From: a virus
Virus record (IMG/VR): IMGVR_UViG_3300049916_000766
Location: 1 to 21,413 of that record
DNA length: 21,413 nucleotides
Direction: 5' to 3' (one strand)
The notes beneath the pieces were generated by a model that searched no databases, was not told the origin of the DNA, and saw only the letters and a list, made by a program, of their open reading frames with translations. The position numbers and the translations under genes were made by a program. Shown here one piece after another: positions 12,233 to 20,065 of this stretch. Each line of letters opens with the position of its first letter. The first letter of the stretch is position 1.

Positions 12233-13408
12233 TTAAAAGGGAGCTTCTTCTTTTTCTTCATTGTATGCGTTGTAATCAGCGACCACATCATCTACACTCG
12301 TTTGTTCGACAATTTCTCCATTTTCGTTGAGTTGGCTTTCATCAATCTTAGTGTAAAGATCTAGGAACGCTGTACGAGTTTCCTCATCGAATCGGCTGAT
12401 ACACATGTTGATTGCTTTCATACGATCACTGAAGATTGAGAAGCTTTTGACAATGTGGCAAAGGCGGCGAGTGGAAACCACTTCTTCTACGCCTTCGGCC
12501 TCAAAGGTTTTGCGAATTACGTTTGACCATGCAATAAGCTTTTCTGCGAATTCGCTATCCTCAACACCGAACTTAGCCATATGCTTTTCGACGATCTTCT
12601 TTTCAATCGTTGGCTGAGGAAAAGCTTGATCAATTACACATACAAACCGTTCGAGGAAAGCATCGTCGATAATTGATGCTGCGGTAAATCTACCGTCGTC
12701 AGAACCACGGCCTTTAGTATTGGCTGTAGCGATTACGTTGAATCCTTCAGCAGGTGTTACCACCTCACCAGTCTTTTTCAAGAGAATAGGGTTGCCTTCA
12801 AGCACGCCTTGGAGACACATAATCTTATTAGTAGCACGATCGATTTCGTCAATCAAGAGTATGCAACCACGTTCCATAGCTTTGACGACTGGTCCTTTCT
12901 GAAAAACTGTTTCACCATTAACCAAGCGGAAACCACCAATCAAATCATCTTCATCAGTTTCAGGAGAGATTTGAACTCGTACGTATTCACGCTTTGTTTT
13001 AGCGCAAGCCTGTTCTACCATCATTGTCTTACCGTTGCCTGAAAGACCAGAAATGTACGTTGGGAAAAACATATTTGACTTTATGATTTTCATGATGGTG
13101 GTATACTCACCCCACTTAATGTAAGTAGGATCGACAGACGGTACGTAGACTTCATCATTAGAGACTGAAGCTACACCTCTGAAGGCAATATTTGCCATTG
13201 CTGTTTGAGGCACCTGAGGTGCTACAGGAGCACTTACAGCAGGAGTCTCAAGGGAGTACACACCACGCTTTACACGGTGTAAATTATTAATCGTTTGGTA
13301 AGCAACCTTTACGTCGATACCGTTAGATTCTGCAACTGCCAAAACTTCTTGGCGAGTGAAAGATGCTTTTCCTGCATCCTGGAGGAGTTCTTTGAGTGAT
13401 TTTGTCAT
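12233..13408 (-). CDS. cobS: CobS-like (MoxR-type) AAA+ ATPase
   Basis: The 391-residue AAA+ ATPase shows Walker A GLSGNGKT (121-128), Walker B CILLIDEIDRA (about 182-192), a sensor-like VIATANTKGRG and a downstream arginine motif (STRRL). The arrangement is that of CobS/MoxR proteins, which work with a VWA-domain partner. Residues 1-55 form an extra domain (FTRQEVLAVAESNGIDVKVAYQTINNL) resembling a winged helix, joined by a Pro/Ala-rich linker. Phage CobS homologues are widespread in marine T4-like phages, and a role in cobalt insertion for vitamin B12 has been proposed but not shown. The VWA partner is the gene directly upstream, supporting a joint complex. It has its own promoter and ends at a strong terminator. 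Confidence 0.88.
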   Translation of the reverse strand: MTKSLKELLQDAGKASFTRQEVLAVAESNGIDVKVAYQTINNLHRVKRGVYSLETPAVSAPVAPQVPQTAMANIAFRGVASVSNDEVYVPSVDPTYIKWGEYTTIMKIIKSNMFFPTYISGLSGNGKTMMVEQACAKTKREYVRVQISPETDEDDLIGGFRLVNGETVFQKGPVVKAMERGCILLIDEIDRATNKIMCLQGVLEGNPILLKKTGEVVTPAEGFNVIATANTKGRGSDDGRFTAASIIDDAFLERFVCVIDQAFPQPTIEKKIVEKHMAKFGVEDSEFAEKLIAWSNVIRKTFEAEGVEEVVSTRRLCHIVKSFSIFSDRMKAINMCISRFDEETRTAFLDLYTKIDESQLNENGEIVEQTSVDDVVADYNAYNEEKEEAPF

Positions 13409-13433
13409 ATTTGTTTACCGTTATTAATTATTA

Positions 13434-13469
13434 TAGATCTATTATACCGTAAGTTTAATAGTTTGTACA
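13434..13469 (-). promoter_or_regulatory. Early-type promoter for the cobS-like gene
   Basis: TGTACA (13469-13464), 17 bases, CTTACGG and TATAAT (13446-13441) on the minus strand, followed by AGATCT. The predicted start 13434 gives a 26-base leader without a strong Shine-Dalgarno sequence. Confidence 0.75.
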
Positions 13470-13475
13470 CCGTTA

Positions 13476-15740
13476 TTATGCAATTATTTCAGCAAATTTA
13501 GTCATAATGATGCGGTTTGTACGGTTTGCCACATTATGTTTAGCGAATTGGCGAGCTAGTTTGCTTTGTTCTCCGCGGTTTTCTGAAATGCTTTTTCCTT
13601 CAGTTTTTGAGAAGTCGAAGTCTTCATCTTCAATTTCAACATTACTTGAGAGTAGAAAGTACGAATCGTAGCCGAAGCAATCGGACATATGAAAGTGGTT
13701 GTCTTTACGATACTTTTTCATATAGTCACCTGTTTTTCCATAAGCTTTACCTTGACCATACATATGACCAGCCATTTTATTAAGATGTTGATTGCCAGCG
13801 CGCTTGTTATTTGGAAGGAAAAAACCAATAGTATTGACGCCTTTAACTTCATTCAACAATTTGACATATTGATGAGTAGATTTATGCTGTTTGATAGTTC
13901 TTTGCTTTCCTCCTAAGTTGGTGAAAAATGTACCAGCAGACCAAACTTCACTTGGTCTACAGCAATGCGATTCACCATCAGTTAACACAATAACGTTAAG
14001 CTTTTGCACGGGGTTCTTTTTTCTGAAATCATCTACGATTTGGTGAGCTGCAATCAAAGTGTGATCAAGTGGAGTACCACCTAAGTGCTCGAATTTTGAA
14101 ATTCCTTGTTGACTAAATCTGTAATCATTTGAATTAAGGATTTGACAAGACACCATTTGAAAAGCTTCGTTATATTCCCTTGATGACATTTCGCTTGAAA
14201 ACAATTCTGCTAAAACCAAGTCTGACAAATCAAACTCCATGTCTGATTGAGAAACGTCTTCTTTATCCAAAGAATAGTTTGATGTAAAAGAATAGACTCT
14301 GTATGGAATTCCAACCTTTTTGCAGAAGTGAACCAAATTCAGTGTGTGTTCTAATACATCTTTAAGAACGCTTGACATTGATCCTGAGTAGTCAATAAAG
14401 AATATCATACCGTGGCTTTTTGCATCTGCGAGGTGCATGACTGACTGAAAAATTTGGTCGTCATATTTGTACTTATGCAGTTTGTTTACGTCCAATGTAC
14501 CACGACGAGACTCTTGAGCTCGCGAGTATTGATAAGCTGCTTTTCTGCGTTCGAATTCACGTGCAAGTACACCAACCTTTTTGTTAGTCTTCTTCTTAAA
14601 TTCAATTGCCTGTTCTAGAAGATTAGAAGTATGGCGTGCACGATCTTCAGGCTCGACGTAATAATCTTTTGGGAAAAAGTCTTCAATCTTACCGCGGTCT
14701 TCCATTACTTTTTTATAACCTACAATGTGTTTATCAATAGTGGTTTTTGTAGGCCACAGCGCTATTGCTTCGTACTGTCTGTTCATACCTTCCACAGATT
14801 CTTCGTCAACCAAGTTTTCTTCAAGCGATTTAGTAGTTGTAGGCTCAATGATAACATCTTCACCACCTGAATCGCCTTTACCACCTGCACCATCTTGGCC
14901 AAGTTCGTCGTCTTCATCGGTTTCGTCAAATTGCTTTTTTCTTTGGTCTAAATAATCACCTAAAGCCTCTTCTATTTCTTCGTCACTAACAGCAGATGGA
15001 ACACTGTGAGATTCTGTGCCATCGTCTGCTTCGTCGGAAAAATCTTCAGGTAAAGAAGAATTGCCGAAATTATCGCCATCATCTTGAGAGTCACTTTCCT
15101 GTGGTTCAAGTTGTTCACCTTCGCCATCTTCTTGATCTTCGTTGTCGTCAGCCTCTTCCTTTTTAGCTTCAGCTTCTTCTTCAGCGAACTTTTTTACTTT
15201 ATGGTAAAGTTCAACTACATCTTCAAATGTTTCAGCCGCATAGCATTCTTGGTAAAGCCCTTCTTCCTCTTCGTTGAGTGGAATATCAACAACAGTGCCA
15301 ATTTTGCCACGTAGGTTTAAACGATCAAGAAAGCACATGTCTTCAACATTCTTATCTTTAATTCCAAAGAAGTCACCTTCAACAAGTTCCTTATAGGCAC
15401 CATTGAAAATTCTTGGCATACCAGCGTATTTGTTTTTAATAAGACGCTCGATACGAATATCTTCAATAATGTTTATAATGTCAAAGTATTTGCGATCTTC
15501 TTTTTCAAGAAAAGATTCTAAAGCATCGGCAGGAGTATAAAGAGCGTGTGATACTTCGTGGCCAACAAGCATATCATAGACTACCTTGCCTTTGTCTTTC
15601 CAAACTGGAAGACCAAGTACACGGTGCTTCACATCAAAGTATGCAGTCTTGATACCTTTTTTGTGAGTGACCGTAATGTTTTCAGTGGCGAGTAGTCGGG
15701 CCACCGATGATTGATTTTGTAAATCGAGTATTTTTTCCAT
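13476..15740 (-). CDS. cobT: CobT-like protein: HExxH metallopeptidase-like domain plus VWA domain
   Basis: The 754-residue protein has three parts. Residues 1-185 carry VGHEVSHALYTP (HExxH at 61-65), followed by a helix IIEDIRIERLIK with Glu93 and Glu98 as possible third zinc ligands. Residues 186-300 are a very acidic, low-complexity linker. The C-terminal part is a VWA domain with a complete MIDAS signature: FFIDYSGSMSS (D449, S451, S453), the GGTPLD threonine and VLTDGES. This is the CobT layout, in which the VWA subunit pairs with a CobS-type ATPase, here the next gene downstream. An added protease-like site suggests that the pair may remodel or cleave a protein rather than only load metal. 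AAGGAG lies 9 bases before the ATG, behind a consensus promoter. Confidence 0.85.
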   Translation of the reverse strand: MEKILDLQNQSSVARLLATENITVTHKKGIKTAYFDVKHRVLGLPVWKDKGKVVYDMLVGHEVSHALYTPADALESFLEKEDRKYFDIINIIEDIRIERLIKNKYAGMPRIFNGAYKELVEGDFFGIKDKNVEDMCFLDRLNLRGKIGTVVDIPLNEEEEGLYQECYAAETFEDVVELYHKVKKFAEEEAEAKKEEADDNEDQEDGEGEQLEPQESDSQDDGDNFGNSSLPEDFSDEADDGTESHSVPSAVSDEEIEEALGDYLDQRKKQFDETDEDDELGQDGAGGKGDSGGEDVIIEPTTTKSLEENLVDEESVEGMNRQYEAIALWPTKTTIDKHIVGYKKVMEDRGKIEDFFPKDYYVEPEDRARHTSNLLEQAIEFKKKTNKKVGVLAREFERRKAAYQYSRAQESRRGTLDVNKLHKYKYDDQIFQSVMHLADAKSHGMIFFIDYSGSMSSVLKDVLEHTLNLVHFCKKVGIPYRVYSFTSNYSLDKEDVSQSDMEFDLSDLVLAELFSSEMSSREYNEAFQMVSCQILNSNDYRFSQQGISKFEHLGGTPLDHTLIAAHQIVDDFRKKNPVQKLNVIVLTDGESHCCRPSEVWSAGTFFTNLGGKQRTIKQHKSTHQYVKLLNEVKGVNTIGFFLPNNKRAGNQHLNKMAGHMYGQGKAYGKTGDYMKKYRKDNHFHMSDCFGYDSYFLLSSNVEIEDEDFDFSKTEGKSISENRGEQSKLARQFAKHNVANRTNRIIMTKFAEIIA

Positions 15741-15749
15741 AAACCTTAA

Positions 15750-15802
15750 CTCCTTGTGAGTGTTATAGATCTATTATACCCTAAGAAACTGTGATTTGTA
15801 CA
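15750..15802 (-). promoter_or_regulatory. Early-type promoter and Shine-Dalgarno for the cobT-like gene
   Basis: TGTACA (15802-15797), 18 bases, CTTAGGG and TATAAT (15778-15773) on the minus strand, then AGATCT. The predicted start 15766 gives a 26-base leader containing AAGGAG (15755-15750), the best ribosome-binding site in the window besides that of hsp20. Confidence 0.75.
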
Positions 15803-15844
15803 CAGTTATTTTACTTTTTTGCTAAGGTGTTATCTATCAACAAC

Positions 15845-16054
15845 TTATGAAAGAACCTTTTTAGCCTGAGCCACTATATCGTCGTATTTTCCGTAGTTTA
15901 TAGCAACTCCATACTGCTTTTTAAAGGCTGGAGCAAGATTGTTCTCAAAATAAGAGCGGAAAAGGTTGTCGTCAGATTGATGTGGATCGTGTCGCGCGCG
16001 CATGCTCGCGAGCGCGATTATATTATTAGCAGTGTCGTACTTATAGTGCTCCAT
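15845..16054 (-). CDS. Unidentified 69-residue phage protein downstream of gp46
   Basis: This short protein begins MEHYKYDTANNIIALASMRARHD and continues as a helical, charged segment (FRSYFENNLAPAFKKQYG) ending AQAKKVLS. No family is recognised. Its ATG lies 14 bases inside the 3' end of gp46 in another frame, a coupling style common in this phage, and it is the last gene of the gp55-47-46 unit. Codons 13-21 are encoded by an unusually GC-rich, palindrome-rich stretch (15992-16017), odd in such AT-rich DNA. A later ATG (16003) is possible but would discard the overlap. Confidence 0.6.
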   Translation of the reverse strand: MEHYKYDTANNIIALASMRARHDPHQSDDNLFRSYFENNLAPAFKKQYGVAINYGKYDDIVAQAKKVLS

Positions 16055-17756
16055 CTTTTTTCAATCGACTAAAGTTATTTGTCTTTTCAAATTCTAGTTT
16101 CTTTGGAAATTTTCCTTCGAGCAAATCTTGTTTGTGCGATATGATAAACACATTCGTTTCTTTACCAAGCGTATATAGTATCTTTAATAGATTGTCTACA
16201 CCATCAGCATCCATACTCGAATCAAACGTTTCATCAAGAATAAGTAGATTCGTATTAGCCGAGTTTTTCATTCGAGCAATTTGACGCCATGCAAACAACA
16301 AACTCAAATCGATACGTTGTTTTTCACCTTCGGAAAAAGAAGCATATGTAAATTCATCGCGATGGCGTGATTTGATTGTTTCATTAAAGGAATCGTCGAG
16401 GTGAAACAACACGAAGAAATCTAATATTTGTAAATACTGATTAATGAGCTTATTCATTACTGGCAAATATTGACGAATCACTTTTGTTTTGATTCCAGTA
16501 TCGCGTAACAACTCGCTAATAGCATCAAGATAAGAGCTTACCTTTGATTGTTCTGAACGCTTAATATTGAGTTCTTCACGAGTAGTACGATCGTTTTCGA
16601 GTTTTTCTTCAGCAGCAGTAGTATCCTGAACTTCAACAACCTTTTCCAATGACTTGATTTTATCTTTTAGCCCGCTGACCTTTACGTTATTCGTATTAAT
16701 AGACGATTGTACTTCATTGAGGTGGACCCATTGTTCACGGTATTCTTCATGTAAAACTTCTACACTTTTGCGGTCATTTATTGATTTGTTTATCTTTGCC
16801 TGTATACTTTTAGCGTTTTCTTGTGCTTCAGCAATTTTTTCGTTCTTTAAATCTAATGATATATCCTGAGAACACGTAGGACACACGTTATTTACTTCGT
16901 AAAACTTTGCTTCTTTTACAATTTTTCTTACATCGGTATCAAGTGATTGTTCTGCGAATGTATGATTCTGTATTTCGTTATGAGCATTATCCATTTTAGA
17001 TTTGACACCTAAATACGTGCTATCATACTCTTCTTGCAATGTGGTATTACTATTACTTATTTCAAGAATTTCTTCTTCAATCCTTTTTATTTCTTTTTTA
17101 CGTTTCGATTCTTGTGATGTATCAATCCTTTTTAAATCTGCGATATGATTATTTTGTAGTCTTATAGTTTCCTTTAACAATTCTAACTGATGATCAGTGT
17201 CTGTCATTTGACTTCTTAATAGACTTACTTTATCTTTAAGAACGCCATTCATCTTTGTGAATATGCCGATATCTAAAAGATCCTCAATCACATTCCTACG
17301 TTGATGAGAAGGTAGTTGCATGAAAGGAATAAAGTTAGATGATCCTAGAACAACTACTTGGTGAAAAGACTTATGGTTCAGTTTAAGAATATTTTGTTCA
17401 ATAATTTTCTGGTAATCACGGCTGTGTGATTCTTGATCTAATAGCTTACCACTTCTATAGACTTCAAATATGTTTGGCTTCATACCACGAATAATCTTAT
17501 ATTCGATGTTACCAACAGAAAATTCAACTGTGACTAAACAGTTTTTGTTATTAATAGAATTTACGAGTTGAGGTTTATTAATACTACGGTGAGGTTTACC
17601 AAACAAGGCGTAGGATAAAGCATCAAGCATTGTAGATTTACCTGCACCATTTGCACCTACTACTAATGTAGAAGAGTCTTGGTCAAGATAAATCGTTGTT
17701 TCAGTATTTCCTGTTGAAAGAAAGTTTTTCCAAGTAAGTTTTTTAAACGTAATCAT
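16041..17756 (-). CDS. 46: Recombination nuclease ATPase subunit (gp46-like, Rad50/SbcC family)
   Basis: The 571-residue SMC-like ATPase pairs with gp47 to resect DNA ends for recombination-dependent replication and, in T4, host DNA breakdown. It shows Walker A GANGAGKST (34-42), a Q-loop region (VVLGSSNFIPFMQL), two coiled-coil arms (about 175-285 and 300-420) flanking a zinc-hook CPTC (C292, C295), the ABC signature FSEGEKQRIDLS (474-485), Walker B LLILDET (504-510) and a C-terminal H-loop (VFIISHK). Length is close to T4 gp46 (560). Start and upstream stop share a base (TAATG) with gp47, so the two subunits are translationally coupled. Confidence 0.96.
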   Translation of the reverse strand: MITFKKLTWKNFLSTGNTETTIYLDQDSSTLVVGANGAGKSTMLDALSYALFGKPHRSINKPQLVNSINNKNCLVTVEFSVGNIEYKIIRGMKPNIFEVYRSGKLLDQESHSRDYQKIIEQNILKLNHKSFHQVVVLGSSNFIPFMQLPSHQRRNVIEDLLDIGIFTKMNGVLKDKVSLLRSQMTDTDHQLELLKETIRLQNNHIADLKRIDTSQESKRKKEIKRIEEEILEISNSNTTLQEEYDSTYLGVKSKMDNAHNEIQNHTFAEQSLDTDVRKIVKEAKFYEVNNVCPTCSQDISLDLKNEKIAEAQENAKSIQAKINKSINDRKSVEVLHEEYREQWVHLNEVQSSINTNNVKVSGLKDKIKSLEKVVEVQDTTAAEEKLENDRTTREELNIKRSEQSKVSSYLDAISELLRDTGIKTKVIRQYLPVMNKLINQYLQILDFFVLFHLDDSFNETIKSRHRDEFTYASFSEGEKQRIDLSLLFAWRQIARMKNSANTNLLILDETFDSSMDADGVDNLLKILYTLGKETNVFIISHKQDLLEGKFPKKLEFEKTNNFSRLKKDGAL

Positions 17757-18814
17757 TATATAGTATCTAGTGCCTGAGCTTCAACCAAAAGCTCTTGCAT
17801 CATCTTTTTTAGTATGTCAGAATTTAAATTTGTTTCAGTAGCATCGATATAACTATTAAGTAAAGTTGGTGTATCATCTACTTTAACGTCATCATCTTCA
17901 ACGTTATCACCACTATACTCATCAAAGTTTTCTATGATCCTTACTTCGTGTGGATTGTAATCGTAAACCTTTTCCATAAACTTATCAAAAGCGTATAGAT
18001 CTTTTTTGTTTGTTACAATTACTTTAATATACGTGTTTTCAATTTGTTCTTTAGTGATAGATGGTTCATCATCGCCATCGTAAAAAATCTTTTGAAATAG
18101 AACATTAGTATTACGAACTGGTATAACATCACGAGTTTCTGTATCTAAAACGTGAAAGTGTTTAGGATCTCCGGCATCAGACCATGTCAATTCGTATTGT
18201 GTACCTAGATACGTAATGTTTTCTTGAGTGCTCTTAGTGTGATAGTGACCCGTATAAACAGCTTCGTATCTGTTAAACATTTTCTTATCCATACCATGCG
18301 ATTTAATATTAGCGCCTGCCATATACTGAAAACCACCAAGTTCTAAGTGACCCATAAGAATAGGTGCAGCTGCTGTATTAATAAACTGAATACACTTGTC
18401 TTCGTTTTCTTTACACATCCACGGTAACAGTGCTACATCCAAACCATCGTAATTTACAATTGTTGGATCCATGTGTATATGAATACGATCAGAATATTGT
18501 GCTAATATCGTTTGGATCGAATTTAACTCATTCGTATTCTTATAATATACATCGTGATTGCCAGGAATAATATCCATCTGCATATCGTGCTCATACAACT
18601 TAGATACAAAATGCTTATAGTTATGTTCTAAAACTTTGTAGTTGACGTACTTACGGTGTTCGAAATAATCACCTAAGTGTAGAATACGTTTAATTCCATT
18701 CTCTAAAAGATAGGGAAAAAATATTTCATCATAAAACTTGGCTGAGTAATCTAAAAAGATGTCTGAGCCATTTTTGACACCGGCATGGGTGTCATTCAAT
18801 ATCGCTATTTGCAT
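17756..18814 (-). CDS. 47: Recombination nuclease subunit (gp47-like, Mre11/SbcD family)
   Basis: The 352-residue metallophosphoesterase shows the Mre11 motifs in order: NDTHAG (D8, H10), LHLGDYFEHR, IIPGNHDVYY, MGHLELGGF and YTGHYHTKS. These supply the two-metal nuclease centre. With gp46 it forms the end-resecting complex. T4 gp47 is 339 residues, so the length is normal. The C-terminal 80 residues contain an acidic segment (DEYSGDNVEDDDVKVDD) before the last helix, probably the region that contacts gp46. The ATG lies six bases after the gp55 stop, placing late sigma factor and recombination nuclease in one unit. Confidence 0.96.
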   Translation of the reverse strand: MQIAILNDTHAGVKNGSDIFLDYSAKFYDEIFFPYLLENGIKRILHLGDYFEHRKYVNYKVLEHNYKHFVSKLYEHDMQMDIIPGNHDVYYKNTNELNSIQTILAQYSDRIHIHMDPTIVNYDGLDVALLPWMCKENEDKCIQFINTAAAPILMGHLELGGFQYMAGANIKSHGMDKKMFNRYEAVYTGHYHTKSTQENITYLGTQYELTWSDAGDPKHFHVLDTETRDVIPVRNTNVLFQKIFYDGDDEPSITKEQIENTYIKVIVTNKKDLYAFDKFMEKVYDYNPHEVRIIENFDEYSGDNVEDDDVKVDDTPTLLNSYIDATETNLNSDILKKMMQELLVEAQALDTI

Positions 18815-18820
18815 AATGTA

Positions 18821-19408
18821 TTATAGAAACTTTTCTAAGCCACCAATGATTTTCTTTTTGGCGCGTTTCTTTTTAAGTTCTTTGCCGTATTCTTTTATCT
18901 TATTATCTCTTTCACGGATTTGTTGAGATTTGTATCTTACTCTATCTACAATACCATTCGGATCTGGATGGTCACCAATATCCATAAAGGCACTTGCACC
19001 CGCATGGTCTATGTATTTTTCTTTAATGTCTTGTTGCTTCTTTTCTTTTGCAATTCGACGTAAAAAAGCGTAGTAAGTTATTTGAGTGAAGTATGCAAAG
19101 GCATTAGGTAATCCGGTACGTGTTGCCTTTTTAACATCATAGTTCATAATCGCTTTAATGCAATTCTCAACTGCGTCCATTACCATTTCTTCTCTATATG
19201 TATAACCAACAAAGTTTGGTTTATGCGATAATCCTTCTGCTATTTTTAAAAAACAACTTCCAATATATTCAGTTATAATAGGTTCATCTTCTGATTTATC
19301 TCTAGCTTCATTTGCCGATGTTACGTAATCAACCACTGATTGCGAAAACAATTTGTTATTTACATAATGAGGTTTATCTCTTGGTTTTTTCTTAACTTCT
19401 TTTTTCAT
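18821..19408 (-). CDS. 55: Late-transcription sigma factor (gp55-like)
   Basis: The 195-residue product aligns with T4 gp55, the small sigma factor that directs host RNA polymerase to TATAAATA late promoters. Matching segments are HYVNNKLFSQSVVDYV near the start, IAEGLSHKPNFVGYTYREEMVMDAVENCIKAI (the region 2-like core) and NAFAYFTQITYYAFLRRIAKEKKQ. The start is set at 19408 rather than at an in-frame ATG at 19438, because the latter would lie upstream of the promoter -10 (19426-19421) and T4 gp55 begins near the same point. The leader is then only about six bases. Exact TATAAATA elements upstream of five genes here are its expected targets. Confidence 0.93.
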   Translation of the reverse strand: MKKEVKKKPRDKPHYVNNKLFSQSVVDYVTSANEARDKSEDEPIITEYIGSCFLKIAEGLSHKPNFVGYTYREEMVMDAVENCIKAIMNYDVKKATRTGLPNAFAYFTQITYYAFLRRIAKEKKQQDIKEKYIDHAGASAFMDIGDHPDPNGIVDRVRYKSQQIRERDNKIKEYGKELKKKRAKKKIIGGLEKFL

Positions 19409-19413
19409 TTTAT

Positions 19414-19449
19414 AGTATCCATTATATATTAAGTTCACTCACTTGTACA
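19414..19449 (-). promoter_or_regulatory. Early-type promoter for gp55
   Basis: TGTACA (19449-19444), 17 bases, CTTAATA and TATAAT (19426-19421) on the minus strand. The predicted start near 19414 is about six bases before the chosen ATG at 19408. It stands back to back with the rightward promoter at 19493. Confidence 0.75.
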
Positions 19450-19492
19450 CTAATAAAAGTGCAACTTAATATCATTATTATTCATTTTTCGG

Positions 19493-19528
19493 TGTACAAC
19501 TAGTCAATCTTTTGGTATAATAATTAAG
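19493..19528 (+). promoter_or_regulatory. Rightward copy of the early promoter (antisense)
   Basis: TGTACA (19493-19498), 17 bases, CTTTTGG and TATAAT (19516-19521) on the plus strand: the same element as the leftward promoters, in the opposite direction. The predicted start near 19528 would yield RNA antisense to the Sm-like gene and then uvsW. AAGGGAG follows at 19541-19547, but no ATG, GTG or TTG lies at a suitable distance. Confidence 0.6.
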
Positions 19529-19552
19529 TACAAACAAAGAAAAGGGAGTTAC

Positions 19553-20065
19553 TCACTTATTACCTTTATGTTTCTTTCTCCACTCCATGTGGATATCTGT
19601 AACAGGACTAAAGTCTTCGGAATGATTCATCCCGTTATCAACCTTCCAACTTTCTTCTTCCTCTTCTTCATCTGTAAAATCATGATTATCAACTGGAGGA
19701 TTAAACATTTGATCTATTACATCTTTCATATCGCTAGGTGATAATACATCATTTAATTTCTGCATAATAAAATAGCGGTGGTAATGTAACTTAAGGGCGA
19801 AATTAGTTGGCGTAAGACCTATGACCTTATCTCCACAAACTTGAATTAGCTCATCATCGTCAGAGTCGAGCCACTCGCGCAAATAGCTTTTTTGTGTGTT
19901 ATCATCGAACTCCAATTGTAAAGCTCCTGCTAAATATAGAATATTGTTTTCTACATCCCTATCGCACTCTTCTGCTATTAAGTATGTTCCGTCAACTAAA
20001 CGATAACTTATAATGTCAACTTCGCTTAGGTATTTCTTTAAATCTTCTGATGGTTTATAACTCAT
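19553..20065 (-). CDS. Sm-like-fold phage protein
   Basis: The first ~100 residues of this 170-residue protein have the pattern of an Sm/LSm-type barrel: VDIISYRLVDGTYLIAEECDRD, then NNILYLAGALQLEF, LREWL, and KVIGLTPTNFALKLHYHRYF. A structurally solved Sm-like protein attributed to a cyanophage has this kind of layout as I recall it, so RNA binding or a ring assembly is conceivable but unproven. The C-terminal third is acidic (DFTDEEEEEESW) and probably unstructured. The ATG overlaps the uvsW stop by four bases (ATGA), so the two genes are coupled. A rightward promoter downstream would generate antisense RNA through this gene. Confidence 0.55.
   Translation of the reverse strand: MSYKPSEDLKKYLSEVDIISYRLVDGTYLIAEECDRDVENNILYLAGALQLEFDDNTQKSYLREWLDSDDDELIQVCGDKVIGLTPTNFALKLHYHRYFIMQKLNDVLSPSDMKDVIDQMFNPPVDNHDFTDEEEEEESWKVDNGMNHSEDFSPVTDIHMEWRKKHKGNK

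Noticed and set aside
19568-19741. Hydrophobic 57-codon plus-strand ORF just after the rightward promoter
   Set aside because: The AAGGGAG sequence is about 20 bases from its ATG, too far for normal initiation, and its Phe-rich stretch is simply the antisense of the acidic tail of the Sm-like gene.
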